DNA of 64,000 nucleotides from Gracilaria gracilis (lineage: Eukaryota; Rhodophyta; Florideophyceae; Gracilariales; Gracilariaceae): contig JARGSG010000001.1 in NCBI GenBank assembly GCA_030374805.1, forward strand, positions 248,001 to 312,000. The letters run 5' to 3'. Made by a program: the position numbers and the translations under genes. This document shows, piece by piece, positions 40,978 to 52,233 of the stretch. Each line of letters begins with the position of its first letter. Position 1 is the first letter of the stretch. The notes under the pieces were generated by a model. That model was not told where the DNA came from and did no database searches. It saw only the letters and a program-made list of their open reading frames with translations.

Positions 40978-42213
40978 ATGTCCAACGAAGTTTCTTTGTA
41001 TCAGGGAAACTTTATACCATCAAAAGCATTTAAACAAAAAAACGCGCGCTTCTACAGTCCAATTTAAAAGTAAAGATCACTCTAATACTTTCACTACCTT
41101 GTACTCGATCCGTGTAGTCACTTTTCCTTTCACCTTGAAGCCCAAAATGCCTCGTGGCCCACTTTTATCAGACGTGGAAAAAGAACAAATCCTAGCGCAT
41201 GCCTCGCATGGAATGTCGCACCAAGCCATCGCCGACGACCTGGGCCGGCACCGTACTACAGTACAGCAATTTTTAATGAAACCAAAACGCAGCCAACAAC
41301 GTAAATGGAAACCAAGGAACCAGAAGATATCTACCGCGACCAAACGTACGATCATTCGAGATGTTACTATGCACCAGTCCAGCGCGAAAGATGTCCAACA
41401 AAAGTATAATTTGAGCATCACCACTCGGCGAATTCAGCAGATCCTTACAGTAGTACCTTATCTTAAGTACAAGAATATGAAGTCGGGCCTTTATATGAAC
41501 CTTCAGCACAAAAATAAAGGTTTTTGTTTGCCAAATATAAGCTCTAATGAAACTCCATCGAATAGAAGAAGGTTATATTTTCGGACGAGAAAAAGTTTAA
41601 TCTTGATGGTCCCGTTGGTTAGGCATCATATTGGAATGATTTAAAAAAGGAGCCAGAGATATTTTCTAAACGGGTGCAAGGAAAAAGTCGCTCATGATAT
41701 GGGGGTGCATTTCGTACTATGGTGCTGGATCTTTAACTGCCTTTGATACTACAATAACATCTTAAAGTTATATAGATGTACTGGAGAATGATTTGTTGCC
41801 CTATGCTGCTGAAACACTTGGGGAAAATTGGGTGTTTATGCACGATGGGGCTAGTCCTCATCGCGCAAATGCTACCAAAAAGTGGCTTAGCGATCACAAT
41901 TTCACTGTGATGGACTGGCCAGCGAGGAGCACAGACCTCAATCCAATTGAGAATGTCTGGGCTTGGCTGGCCAGGCACGTCTACTCAGACCACACCCAAT
42001 TTGAGTCGGTGGAAAAGTTGGCCGACAGGGTGGAATATGTGTGGAATCAAATGTCAGATTTACTGGTGGAAAATCTTTACAGGTCTGTACCGAAGCGTTT
42101 TATTACTGTAGTCGAGGAAAAGGGAGGAATGACGGGCTACTAGGCCATTTTATGTTGTTTTCTTGTTTTATGCAGTTATAAAATTTCGCCGTTATATATA
42201 AACTTCGTTTTCT
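40978..42213 (+). mobile_element. Tc1-like (DD34E) DNA transposon
   Basis: About 1.24 kb. Imperfect terminal inverted repeats: AACGAAGTTT at 40984-40993 and AAACTTCGTT at 42200-42209, with further matching bases inward. TA dinucleotides flank both ends (40976-40977, 42213-42214), as expected for Tc1/mariner target duplication. It sits within the LINE RT, between the B and C motifs. Exact borders are uncertain by a few bases. Confidence 0.7.
41147..42143 (+). pseudogene. Tc1-like transposase, inactivated
   Basis: It starts MPRGPLLSDVEKEQILAHAS, with a paired-type helix-turn-helix (MSHQAIADDLGRHRTTVQQF). The catalytic domain then runs in more than one frame: a FSDEKKFNLDGP block (first Asp) is out of frame with the N-terminal part (shift near 41570), a stop follows shortly after, and the final frame (from about 41793) gives WVFMHDGASPH (second Asp) and DLNPIENVWAWL (Glu). 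There are exactly 34 residues between the second Asp and the Glu, so this is the DD34E class. At least one frameshift and two or more stops make it inactive. Confidence 0.85.
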
Positions 42214-42685
42214 ATTTGTGCCTGCGCTCTGAATTTGCTGCGCGTGTGGTAACGTCTTTTTATCTACACTATGGTCTACGGTCTACTCTGCTGCTGAGAA
42301 AGTTTCTTTGTCGTAGGGAGTCACTTCTCGACGCATTGGTAGGATTGGCGTTTCGAGGTATAGAAATTCGTGGAGTGTACATTCACGTATACTGCGAATC
42401 CAAAATAGCCAGAATTTAATTCTTAACCTCTTCTTCGCTGATGACGGTAACTTTCTCATTCAACGAACAAAGCCCACGATATCATTTCATACACTGTCAG
42501 GGAAGGAAGAAAGTACGGAATCCTCCCAAATCTGCAATAAACCTTTGCATGGTGGTGAACCAGAGTGTCTATATCAGCCTTTTTGGCGAAGATCTTAACG
42601 GAAGCGGCGATGGTTGCAGTTGGATCACCAATTGGTCACAGCAACGCCTGCAAGGGCATACTCCGCAAAACTCGTAACACAATAG

Positions 42686-43193
42686 TGTAGTACAATGAGA
42701 CCTCAATGGGTTGGTGCCACGTGGGTCTACTGGTGCGCCTTGCTGGCTACACTGTACCCAATTGGTATTCTGTATTTTATAATTTCTAATTTCTAATTTA
42801 TAGTCTAGGATAGTTTAGCATTGCTGGCCCATGACAGTAGGTCATGGGCACAGCCGATGACGTCATGCCCGCATGGGAGATCGGCGTCGGTGCACCTTGT
42901 ATATATTGTGGTGCACCTCGCCTTCCCCCTCGGGTATTGTAAAGTCAGGCACCACTAGGGCAGTAACTATACCATCTTGGTCACTTGCTACTCTATTACT
43001 ATTCAGGTTTTACCGCGCGTCGACGTCTACTACCGTACACCTACACGGTCTAGACTAGTTGCCCCGCCGTTTGCCCCTGCGGGTTTCAGGTGCCCTACTA
43101 CCATATTGGTTGTGTGTTTTTCCCCTTTAGGTTGAGCCCTCGCGCGCTCCCTCTACCAGGCGGACCCCACACCTTATCGGTATTTGTACGACA
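42686..43193 (+). repeat. 5' LTR
   Basis: 508 bp, with TG...CA ends. It contains a TATA-like GTATATATTG at about 42899. Sequence just inside (TGGTCTCCCGACC) is complementary to a tRNA-type 3' end and is probably the primer-binding site. Confidence 0.95.
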
Positions 43194-43340
43194 TTTTGGT
43201 CTCCCGACCTAGAAGTTTCTTGGTTTTTGTCGTACCTTTACTGGTGAACAGAAGACATTCGAAAGGATTCTGGAAGTTCACACACCTATTTGGTTTCGTA
43301 GGAATACTCGCGAAGCAATTGGATACCACTATTGGTCACT

Positions 43341-45503
43341 ATGGAAAGACCTAAAAGGATTACTCGTGGCTCTAGCGCGCCACCTAGCCACAAGGGTTCT
43401 GCTGCGGCTTCGGCCGCTAAACCCATTCTGGATAATCCCGAGGAGTTGCTTCGGCAACCTCGGGCCGGAACCTCAAAGGATACGGGCACTCAGCCACCGT
43501 TGGCTCCTGAACCTAACAAGGATTTGCCGACAACGGTTGAGGACCCTTGGCCCCAATTGGAAGATCGAGCGAAAGCTCTTTTTACCGCTACGGTTAATGA
43601 AGCTATGACCTCAATGGACATGGACGCCGTTACCCGCTTGGTGGTTGATCGAGCCGTGCACGAGCTCTCTCAACGCATACCTAAATTGGTTGAAACATAC
43701 CTCTTAACGGGTGCCCGGGAGCATATCTACCGTGTTGTTCAAGACCTTTGGGTTTCTGAAGGAATGGCGGAAGCCAAAACCCCTGGGGTGAATGTGGTTA
43801 CTCGCATACCACAAGGGATCCCTGCTGGTTCTTCCGCACCAATCAAGCCAATTCCGGCCGATAGTGCGTACCTACAAGGTTTAAGGCAAGGTCAAGAGGG
43901 CCATATAGAGATGAGCCCTCGAGACGTGTACTTGCCACCCATTGGAGGTAACGTTCGAAAGGACACCAAGACTGGTGGACCTGAGGACGATTCGTCTGAC
44001 CCAGAAGAGGGGCGACGAAGAAGAAACCGCAAGGGTAAAGAAAGGAGGAGGAAAAAGGGAAAGAATCGCGGCTACGACTCTGACCCCGATTCCTCGAGCT
44101 CCGATACCGATACTGGTTCATCGTCGGATGATGACCGTAAAGGTAGACGCCAGAAGAGATCGAACAGGTTGGCGAAGAAGTCGTCAAAGAGAAACCGGAA
44201 AGGTAAGAAGAAACGGTACGAGTCGTCCGACTCGGATTCGGACACCGATACAACCCTAGAGGTGCGTCAGCCGCTGAACGATATGTTCACCAAAGCGGTT
44301 GATTATAGGTCATATCGGTTGAGAAACCGATCCTCTGCTTACACCCAAGAGGTTGCGCAGAAGATCACCAAGCACCATAAGAAGCTCAGCTTCCAGATGG
44401 GTGATACTACCTTCACAGGTGATGATCCCATTGCGGTAATTGAGTTTCTACAGAAGTTCAAGATTGCATGCGACCAAAATGGTTTTTCCGAAGGCGCTGC
44501 CATGTGGTTATTCCAGTTTTACCTTAAAGGTCAAGCTTACCACTTGCTGCAAGGCAGGCTCCGTGGAAATACCATGGCGGTTGATGAAGAGGGGACAGAG
44601 ATGTTAGAGACGTACCCAGAAGTGGTTAATTTCATGTTGGAAACTTACGCTACCGATGAGGTTATCCAGGAAGGTTACGCTGAGGTGCAGGCATATCGCC
44701 AACGCTCTAGCCAAACCGAAATGGAATTCTCGTTGGGCCTTTGGAATCTGGCCACCCGATGCGGTAATGTCTTTACCACTAGTAGGTTGAAGTCGCTCTT
44801 TGCCGACAATGTTGACAAATCGATCCGTTCGCAGGTACGCAATTACCTGGCGAACAACCGTAAGGTGGACTATAATGGGCTTGCCCGTTATGCCCAGGGA
44901 CTAGGTGACACTCTCCGTCACGGAAAGAAGCCGTCGGCGTCCCATACCTCAAAGGATAAACCGAAACGGTCAGTATTGGAGCTAGAAGAAAGCACTACCT
45001 CAGAGGGAGATTCGCTCATTCGCGTACCAACAGGAATGGCAGTTCATCTCGTGACTGCGCCGCAGGCTCAGTCACGAGCCACCTCCATTGGTAATTGGTC
45101 GTCGACAGTACCACCAGCTTCGGTAAGGTCGCCACCAAGTGCGGCGAGCACTCAACAAACCTCAACGGGTGGTTCTCAAGCATCTTCATATGCTACAGCA
45201 CCAACCAATCCGGTTACCCGACCTACCTCTATGGCAATGCGTGATCCCCAGACAGGTGGATTGGTTTGCTGGCTCTGTTTGTCGCCAGACCATCTGGCGA
45301 ACAGATGTGACAAAATACCCCCAGGGGTGCGCGAACATCTGATCAGTGCCAGGCAGCAAAACCACCGTAACCTATATGGATCTGGAAAGAGGGTACAAGC
45401 TCAACCATCACCATCTCAGGTTCATCTCGTCGAGGAAACACCAATCTTGGAGAAGGACAGTCCCGCTCAGGAGGAGCAGGAAAACACCGAACGGTTAGCG
45501 TAG
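43341..45503 (+). CDS. gag: gag of the Ty3/gypsy element
   Basis: About 720 aa, starting at the first ATG (MERPKRITRGSSAPP). It has a long basic, Ser/Asp-alternating region (about 215-320), then a helical retrotransposon-gag capsid-like domain (around FLQKFKIACDQNGFSEGAAM), and near the end a CCHC zinc knuckle (C-WL-C-LSPD-H-LANR-C). It would package element RNA. It reads as an open frame. Confidence 0.9.
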   Translation: MERPKRITRGSSAPPSHKGSAAASAAKPILDNPEELLRQPRAGTSKDTGTQPPLAPEPNKDLPTTVEDPWPQLEDRAKALFTATVNEAMTSMDMDAVTRLVVDRAVHELSQRIPKLVETYLLTGAREHIYRVVQDLWVSEGMAEAKTPGVNVVTRIPQGIPAGSSAPIKPIPADSAYLQGLRQGQEGHIEMSPRDVYLPPIGGNVRKDTKTGGPEDDSSDPEEGRRRRNRKGKERRRKKGKNRGYDSDPDSSSSDTDTGSSSDDDRKGRRQKRSNRLAKKSSKRNRKGKKKRYESSDSDSDTDTTLEVRQPLNDMFTKAVDYRSYRLRNRSSAYTQEVAQKITKHHKKLSFQMGDTTFTGDDPIAVIEFLQKFKIACDQNGFSEGAAMWLFQFYLKGQAYHLLQGRLRGNTMAVDEEGTEMLETYPEVVNFMLETYATDEVIQEGYAEVQAYRQRSSQTEMEFSLGLWNLATRCGNVFTTSRLKSLFADNVDKSIRSQVRNYLANNRKVDYNGLARYAQGLGDTLRHGKKPSASHTSKDKPKRSVLELEESTTSEGDSLIRVPTGMAVHLVTAPQAQSRATSIGNWSSTVPPASVRSPPSAASTQQTSTGGSQASSYATAPTNPVTRPTSMAMRDPQTGGLVCWLCLSPDHLANRCDKIPPGVREHLISARQQNHRNLYGSGKRVQAQPSPSQVHLVEETPILEKDSPAQEEQENTERLA

Positions 45504-45591
45504 GGGCCACCCCTAACCGTGAATTGGAAGGCCCGTCGATACCGGAACGGGAAACCTTAATGGTGGAAAAGAAGAATCAGATGTACCCAAT

Positions 45592-48500
45592 GTGGTGTGT
45601 CTAATGAAGTACAATAACTATAAAGTTAATGCTTCAGTAAGCTTTCTCAATTACCTACAGGTCCCCGTTGCGTGTGTACTCGATACCGGCGCCGGTCCAA
45701 ATGTCCTAAACGCTCGCGTCATACCCGATGCGGTCTTGCGGAACATTCGGCCTGCCCCGACTATCAACCCGCTGGTGGACGCTAATGAGCGCCCACTGCA
45801 CCTTAGAGGAATGTTAACCACTGTGGTACAACTTGGAACCTTGAAGGTGAAGCTCAATTTCTTTGTGGTGGATCGTTTGGCGACAGACTGTATCCTCGGG
45901 ACCAACTTTATTGACAAACATGTCAAGGCAATTTTGCCAGGGTCCCGAACGGTCGCTCTCCGTCAAGGTGGTCGTATTGCCATACTGGGTAATACGCAGA
46001 CCAAAAATGGTTGGCGTCAGAAGCCGAGGTCCAATATCCCCACCGAAACGGTTTCAAACAAGATACGGCTCACCAGATTGGTTTCAATTCCGGCTATGAC
46101 CCAAATGGTAGTGAATGTCTCATGCGCAGTTCCAGGATTGGTAATGCTACAGAACCATCCTAGGTTGGCAGAAAGACATCTCGCCTTGATGGCAAACGGG
46201 ATTATCGACAACATCCCTAACCAAGCCTTCAAGGTGTACTTGAGTAACTTTAGCAATCACATTGTTAAGTTACCCAAGAATACCACTATTGGAATCGCAC
46301 TGCCGGCACCACAAGGGGTTTTCACGGTCTCACCTAATGTGTTGGGCGAGGTCGCCACCTCCAAGGAAGGGGGAGGAACAGATGCGCCATACCCTGCATA
46401 TGCGCCCCCGTTATCGACAAACACCAAAATGGAACAGAAGATCGCCAATACCTTTAAGGTTAGGGATCAGGAAAAGACTATGGAACTGGACCCAGTGCGG
46501 AATTGGAGAGAGGAAGTCCAGATCGGTGCGGAGAACCAGGCTCTCCGAGACCGGATCCTCAGTCTCTTAGAAGAATTTGAACCCATGTGGTCGGGCCGGT
46601 TGGGCCAAATTGAGGCTACAGAGCACCGTATTGATATGGTGCCTGGCTGGAAACCCATTTACCAGCAGCCTTACCGTGCAGGTCCAAAAACCCGGGAGGT
46701 TGAGCTCAATGAGGTCGAGAGAATGCTCCGTGAAGGTGTCATAGAACCAGCAAATGCGGACTGGGCCAGCCCTGTGGTTCTCGTCACAAAGAAGAATGAT
46801 ACCCGTATGCGGTTCTGTGTGGACTACAGAAGACTGAATAGTATGACCATTAGGGATTCGTACCCAATACCTAGAATGGACGAGTGTATAGATTCGTTGG
46901 GCAACGCCAAGATCTTTACTACGCTCGATGCCAATTGTGGTTATTGGCAGGTACCTATCAGGGAAGAAGACAAGGACGAAACTACGTTTACTTGCCACGC
47001 TGGGTTATTCCGCTTTACGCGTATGCCCTTTGGGTTGCGAAATGCCCCGGCTACCTTTCAGAGGGCGTTAGATATAATCCTTTCGAAGGTGAAGTGGAGA
47101 ACCGCTCTGGTATACATCGACGATGTAATCATATATTCCAGAACGGTAAAGGAACATTTCCACCATGTTAGGGAAGTTTTGAACCTTTTGAGGGATTCTG
47201 GAGTAACGTTGAAGCTCCGCAAGTGCGAATTCTTCACCAAAGAGGTAGAATACCTTGGTCATATCATCAGCCCTGGGAGGTTAGAAGTGACGCCGCGGAA
47301 TATTCGGGCCGTGCAGGAGGCGAAGCCACCCACGTCCCAGACGGAAATCCGATCCTTTATAGGTTTGTGCAATGTGTACCGCCGGTTTATCAAGGGATTT
47401 GCCAAGATAGCGGCTCCCCTCAACAGGAAGCTGCTGAAAGGTCAACCTACAAGGTTTGAATGTCTTACCAATGAGGAAATGGATGCGTTCGAGGCGCTGA
47501 AACATGCGCTCTTGACACCTCCCATCTTGGCATTACCCAAAGCTGGTTTACGATACACGTTGGATACTGACGCTTCGGACGCCCAAATTGGTTGTTGTCT
47601 TATGCAGGAGCAAGAAAACGGCGACAAACTACCTATAGGGTACTGGAGCCGTGCTTTGCACGCTGCAGAAAAGAACTACACAACAACCGAAAAGGAATGT
47701 CTGGCAGTAGTCTGGAGCATGTTGATGCTCCGTCCCTACCTATATGGTGAAAGGTTCACGCTTCGAACCGACCATGATGCCCTACGGTGGATACTGGGTC
47801 TGGCCGACGCATCAGGCAGACTTGCCCGATGGCGGTTACGACTTTCAGAGTTCGAGTATGACGTACAGTACCGTCCAGGTATCAAGCACAATGTCGCAGA
47901 CGCGATGTCTCGCATTACCACAGATGGTTTGGACACCGAGCCGGTAGAGGATGATATCCCATGCTTTACCATCTCTACCAACCCTGATGGTGATACCTTA
48001 GAAGGTTACTGGACTCTACCCGAAGAGGATACGTGGTTTAGTGATGCCATCGCTCGGGAAATACTCGCCCTCGAGGAAACAGACGTCATGCCAATTACCC
48101 GCGAGGAATTCCTGAGAGAGCAAGCAAACGATGTTTATTGCCGCTCTCTCATGGACCAAGTAGGTATGAAAGACTCGAACTTTGACGTCGACCGAAATGG
48201 TTTCCTGGTGAGGCGAGCTCCTATTGATGGTTCCCTTCAGAAGGTAGTGCCCAAGGTGCTGCGCCCTCGGGTGCTGTACCTAGCCCACTACCCAAGGCTA
48301 TCAGGACACCCTGGAGGTACGAGAATGTACTACACCTTGAGGCAAGGGTACTACTGGCCTCATATGGCTAATGATATATATACCTTTGTAGGTCAATGTG
48401 AATCTTGCGTACGTACCCGTGGAGGTCTCCGGAAGCACAGAAAATACTTGAAGTTATTCCCTGCAGCGGGTCCTCTCGAGTTCGTCGCAATAGACCTTCT

Positions 48501-49779
48501 GGGCCCATTACCAAAAACCACAAGGGGATATCAGTACATCATCGTAATCACCGACAGGTTCTCGAAGCTCACGCGAGCGATACCCTTGAAGGACACGAAA
48601 TCGACGACCCTCGCGGTGGCGTTCTTGAACAATTGGATCTACCCGTATGGTGCACCGCTTTATCTACTTACCGACAATGGTTCGAACTTAGCTTCGAAGT
48701 TCTTTGAAGCTGTTTGTAACCTCTTGGGTATTAAGCACTACTTCACTACTGCCTACCATCCGCAAACGAATGGGCAAGTGGAGCGCTTTAACCGAACACT
48801 GGTATCTAGGCTGCGACATTATACGGAAGAACACCAAACTGGTTGGGACGAGCTCGTGCAGCCCTTGACATATGCATATAACCTTCAGGTTCATCGAGCG
48901 ACGCAAACTACGCCGTTCGATCTAATACTGTCAAGACACCCACCAGGTATTGTTGTTGAAGGGGACCCATTAGGACAAGAAGCCGCCGGAGCGCTCACAC
49001 CGTCACAGGTCAAACGGAATACCCTTTTGAGGTTGAGACGTGCTCTCAAGTATGCTGAGAGCAAGCTCACAGCATCCCAGAAGCGGTACAAGGAGGACTA
49101 CGACCGTAAGGTAACCCAAGTGGTAACGGCTACGCCGGGTCATTATGTCTTTATTGACCACCCTCCGAAAGGAGCTAAACCACGACCGGGTGATGAAGCT
49201 GATGATGAAGCTATTGATAGAGATATCAATTCTAAGCTTCTTCCGAAATCATCGGGACCTTTCAAGGTAGTTCGGTCGACCGACCACACGGTAACGGTGA
49301 ACCAAGATGGTGTAGAGAATACAATCTCTATTGACCGAATCACGGTTGCACCTCAGACGGTTCAGTCCAGGAAGGAACGCGGGGAATCCGCGCGTGACCC
49401 ACAAGCGGTTGCCCTGAGGACTCAGCCCCGGGAAGACGGGACACCCATCGAGGTTAATGATGACGCACAGGGTGACGACCCAGACTACGTACCACCTGCG
49501 GGGATTACGGTTGCTCCTTCAGAGGAAACACCTACCCCTAGTGGTACCGATGCTCATCTAGACCAAAGTGGTGAAACGATACCAGCCCAGGTCTCTAATG
49601 AGTTCCCAGTGGAACGCCTTGTAGGTCACCGCCGTACCCAAGAAGGTCTGAAGTACACAGTACGCTGGTATGGCTGGGGGGCTGACGGTGATACCGCCGA
49701 GCCGCCCTCAGCCATACAACACCATTTCAGGGTAAGCTACTGGAACCGCAAAGGAGAGGACATGCCGAATGATGGGTAA
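45592..49779 (+). CDS. pol: pol polyprotein of the Ty3/gypsy element
   Basis: About 1,395 aa, open throughout. Domains in order: aspartic protease (VLDTGAGPNVL), reverse transcriptase (YIDDVIIYS), RNase H (TLDTDASDAQIG), integrase with an H2C2-type N terminus, catalytic core (VAIDLLGPLP, LLTDNGSN, HPQTNGQVERFNRTL), and a C-terminal chromodomain (VERLVGHRRTQEGLKYTVRW then HHFRVSYW). It lies in a different frame from gag, so expression by frameshifting or read-through, as is known in the family, is expected. The chromodomain would steer insertion to marked chromatin. Confidence 0.93.
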   Translation: MVCLMKYNNYKVNASVSFLNYLQVPVACVLDTGAGPNVLNARVIPDAVLRNIRPAPTINPLVDANERPLHLRGMLTTVVQLGTLKVKLNFFVVDRLATDCILGTNFIDKHVKAILPGSRTVALRQGGRIAILGNTQTKNGWRQKPRSNIPTETVSNKIRLTRLVSIPAMTQMVVNVSCAVPGLVMLQNHPRLAERHLALMANGIIDNIPNQAFKVYLSNFSNHIVKLPKNTTIGIALPAPQGVFTVSPNVLGEVATSKEGGGTDAPYPAYAPPLSTNTKMEQKIANTFKVRDQEKTMELDPVRNWREEVQIGAENQALRDRILSLLEEFEPMWSGRLGQIEATEHRIDMVPGWKPIYQQPYRAGPKTREVELNEVERMLREGVIEPANADWASPVVLVTKKNDTRMRFCVDYRRLNSMTIRDSYPIPRMDECIDSLGNAKIFTTLDANCGYWQVPIREEDKDETTFTCHAGLFRFTRMPFGLRNAPATFQRALDIILSKVKWRTALVYIDDVIIYSRTVKEHFHHVREVLNLLRDSGVTLKLRKCEFFTKEVEYLGHIISPGRLEVTPRNIRAVQEAKPPTSQTEIRSFIGLCNVYRRFIKGFAKIAAPLNRKLLKGQPTRFECLTNEEMDAFEALKHALLTPPILALPKAGLRYTLDTDASDAQIGCCLMQEQENGDKLPIGYWSRALHAAEKNYTTTEKECLAVVWSMLMLRPYLYGERFTLRTDHDALRWILGLADASGRLARWRLRLSEFEYDVQYRPGIKHNVADAMSRITTDGLDTEPVEDDIPCFTISTNPDGDTLEGYWTLPEEDTWFSDAIAREILALEETDVMPITREEFLREQANDVYCRSLMDQVGMKDSNFDVDRNGFLVRRAPIDGSLQKVVPKVLRPRVLYLAHYPRLSGHPGGTRMYYTLRQGYYWPHMANDIYTFVGQCESCVRTRGGLRKHRKYLKLFPAAGPLEFVAIDLLGPLPKTTRGYQYIIVITDRFSKLTRAIPLKDTKSTTLAVAFLNNWIYPYGAPLYLLTDNGSNLASKFFEAVCNLLGIKHYFTTAYHPQTNGQVERFNRTLVSRLRHYTEEHQTGWDELVQPLTYAYNLQVHRATQTTPFDLILSRHPPGIVVEGDPLGQEAAGALTPSQVKRNTLLRLRRALKYAESKLTASQKRYKEDYDRKVTQVVTATPGHYVFIDHPPKGAKPRPGDEADDEAIDRDINSKLLPKSSGPFKVVRSTDHTVTVNQDGVENTISIDRITVAPQTVQSRKERGESARDPQAVALRTQPREDGTPIEVNDDAQGDDPDYVPPAGITVAPSEETPTPSGTDAHLDQSGETIPAQVSNEFPVERLVGHRRTQEGLKYTVRWYGWGADGDTAEPPSAIQHHFRVSYWNRKGEDMPNDG

Positions 49780-50693
49780 ACCTTAGAGGTAATGCAGTCC
49801 CCCAAGGAAGGGGGAAAAGCACATTGTAATGAGGAGTACCAAAGTCGGTTCGGACGCTCACCGGGAAGGTACAACCAGAAGGAAGCATTCCATGAGGGTA
49901 CGTCCAAGGAGCGGTAGCGCTAAAGACGGACGCACCGTTGTACGCGCGCCGTTGCACACGCGCCATGCACGTGCGCGGCACGCGCGCGAACCCGCACGGT
50001 GGAAACATTCAAAAAATTGTATCTTTTTATTTGACGAGGCATACGCGCGCTTCTCGTGGCGCGCCGTGCGGAGTAACCGATTCGGTTTACACTATTGTGT
50101 GTAGGGAGCGAGCAACGGCATGGTCAAAAAATCTAAGTATTTTGACCGTGCCGCGCTCCCGAATCGGCCATTCCCAGCCTCTGAAACCCCTTGGTTCTCG
50201 AGATACAGACCAAAAGGGTTTTCTGCGTTTTCACTACCATATGGAGGGGTAATTTTCCGGTCAAATATTTTGATTCGCCTTGCAAGTAACCTCCAGGGTG
50301 AAACACCGCACGTGCGCCCATGCATGGTGAGAGGCCATGCAGACCAATCCAGGTACATTGCTGGCCACCGCGTGCAAGCGCGTGGCACGTCACCTCACCT
50401 CACGGGGAGGCCAAACCGCTCGCTGCCCCGCGCGGAGGCGAAGCGTCGTACCATCATGGTGAATCCATACTACGAGCACGCAAATGTGGCTCCAGATGGA
50501 ACCAATTTACCTACAAGGAACTACGCTTCACCCACCGTGGTACGTTGGTCTAAGGAAGGGGGAGGGGAGTTATTTTCGCGTTTCCGCCTCGCAATGCCCC
50601 TCGATGGAAAATTGGAACCTAACATGGAAACACATAACTTTTAACTTTACTGAAAGAGCAATACCAACAGGGATGCAGAAGTGGTTACGACAA
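49780..50693. other. Non-coding interior of the LTR element
   Basis: Between pol and the antisense frames. It holds two purine tracts similar to the one before the 3' LTR (AAGGAAGGGGGAAAAG near 49804 and AAGGAAGGGGGAGGGGAG near 50552) and a region rich in CGCG/GCGC around 49937-50070. No frame of interest. Confidence 0.6.
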
Positions 50694-52202
50694 TCAACCT
50701 GATGGGTGAGTGGCAAAGTGAGGCCCCGAGGAGCCTCCAGCTGAGGATTCCCGACCCGGAGTGGTGTTCTGATGGGCTCCCGGCCAAGGCTGGAAGAGGT
50801 GAGCCTGGCCTGGAGCCTGGCTAGGCGCGCTACCATGACCCACGGGGGTACTAGTAGGCACGCTGACGCCTGGCATCACGTCGGCACCCATCGGAGGTGG
50901 CGCGCTCGCCTGCGCAGCCGACGGAGGTGCCGACGACCCGATGTGGAGAGGAGCCTGCGTAGCGGCTAGAAGGCCGGGGTTCAGGCTAGCACCAAATAGG
51001 GGATCCTCCAAAGGGTTTGTAGGCGTCGGGCCCATGGCCGTCGCTAGGCCTGCCACCTGGTTGGTAGCCATCTGGTAGAGCTCGACCTGGAACCGGTTCC
51101 GGAACTCACCAATTTGGGAAAAGGATCGCATGTACTGTGCATGACGAGGCAGGATGCTTTCCAGAAGGGTAAGAGCTTCGACCACAGAGGTAGGACCCGC
51201 CCGCTGGAAGTTCACCACACAGGCTTGGCGGACCCGAGCCATTAAACCTGAAATGGCCTGGGAGTCCACCTGAGAGGGGACAGGCGCCGCAGCCGCAGCC
51301 ATGACACCCCCGAGAATAGCCCGCGGAGGCCCATCAACCCGTGTGGTACTAGGGAAAAGAGGAGTGGCACCAGTATGGGCAGGCGTATTGCGTCCCTCTG
51401 GAGCGGGAGTAGGCGCTGAAGTGACCACAGGGGTAGCTGCTGGCGATTCCACCACGGTTGGGAATGGCTCGGGACTCCCTGGAGGTCCCTGATCGGTCGG
51501 AGCCCCGGGATAGCGCTGCTCCGCGCGGGATACAACCTTCCAGGACACCGGATCGAAAACCTCCCACCCCTGCTTGGCTCCCCACGGGAAACTCTCCACT
51601 TGGGTAAGCAACGATTCCAGCTGCTCAATAGAGTAGTCCGTACCTGCCACAATGGTTCCGATTCCAAATAGGCGAATGTCGCGAATGACCCTCGGGGGAA
51701 TGAAGAACATACGACCAGGAGGTTGCACACCGTCACGGTAAATCTCGGCTTCTCGAGAACGACAATCCCAGTCAATACCGTCACGGGCAGCCTGCAGAGC
51801 CAAGATGGCCACCAATACGGCCCATTCCGCGAGGGCAATCGACCAAATGAGGTAATACCGATCGTGGTTAGGGGTGATGTAGCTCCCGAAGTAAGCCAAT
51901 ACCGGTGGGGTTGGGACGCTAAGCGACATCGGTACCTCATAGGCATTCCACCATTCAGGTCGGGCCACATACCAAGAGGTTCTTCCCTTATTAGGTTGTG
52001 AGAAAAACTCCACATTATGGAACCCATGCATGACGCGGTTGAAGCTGGACCGGGTGCGAATGCGAGCCTCGGTGGCAGCATCCACCCCCCACCTACGACG
52101 GTTAGCCCAATGGATGGTATTGTAAGGCCTATCGAAGCAAACCAAATGTGGTGAAGCCGGAAGGTACTGCTGCGGAAGGGAGTCGTACTGACAGATCTTC
52201 AT
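50694..52202 (-). CDS. Antisense reading frame 1 inside the LTR element, unknown function
   Basis: 502 aa, on the strand opposite gag-pol, ATG-started. The N-terminal half has normal globular composition, with W, Y and F well spread (RTSWYVARPEWWNAYEVP; DRYYLIWSIALAEWAVLVAI, which is partly hydrophobic). The C-terminal half is Pro/Ala/Ser/Gly-rich with a helical island (ARVRQACVVNFQRAG to HAQYMRSFSQIG). I recognise no domain and no envelope or known accessory protein. Antisense frames between pol and the 3' LTR are known in some plant Ty3/gypsy lineages, so this may be an accessory gene. Confidence 0.6.
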   Translation of the reverse strand: MKICQYDSLPQQYLPASPHLVCFDRPYNTIHWANRRRWGVDAATEARIRTRSSFNRVMHGFHNVEFFSQPNKGRTSWYVARPEWWNAYEVPMSLSVPTPPVLAYFGSYITPNHDRYYLIWSIALAEWAVLVAILALQAARDGIDWDCRSREAEIYRDGVQPPGRMFFIPPRVIRDIRLFGIGTIVAGTDYSIEQLESLLTQVESFPWGAKQGWEVFDPVSWKVVSRAEQRYPGAPTDQGPPGSPEPFPTVVESPAATPVVTSAPTPAPEGRNTPAHTGATPLFPSTTRVDGPPRAILGGVMAAAAAPVPSQVDSQAISGLMARVRQACVVNFQRAGPTSVVEALTLLESILPRHAQYMRSFSQIGEFRNRFQVELYQMATNQVAGLATAMGPTPTNPLEDPLFGASLNPGLLAATQAPLHIGSSAPPSAAQASAPPPMGADVMPGVSVPTSTPVGHGSAPSQAPGQAHLFQPWPGAHQNTTPGRESSAGGSSGPHFATHPSG

Positions 52203-52233
52203 AACCAGACGTCGGTAATAATGGAGCTCCGGT

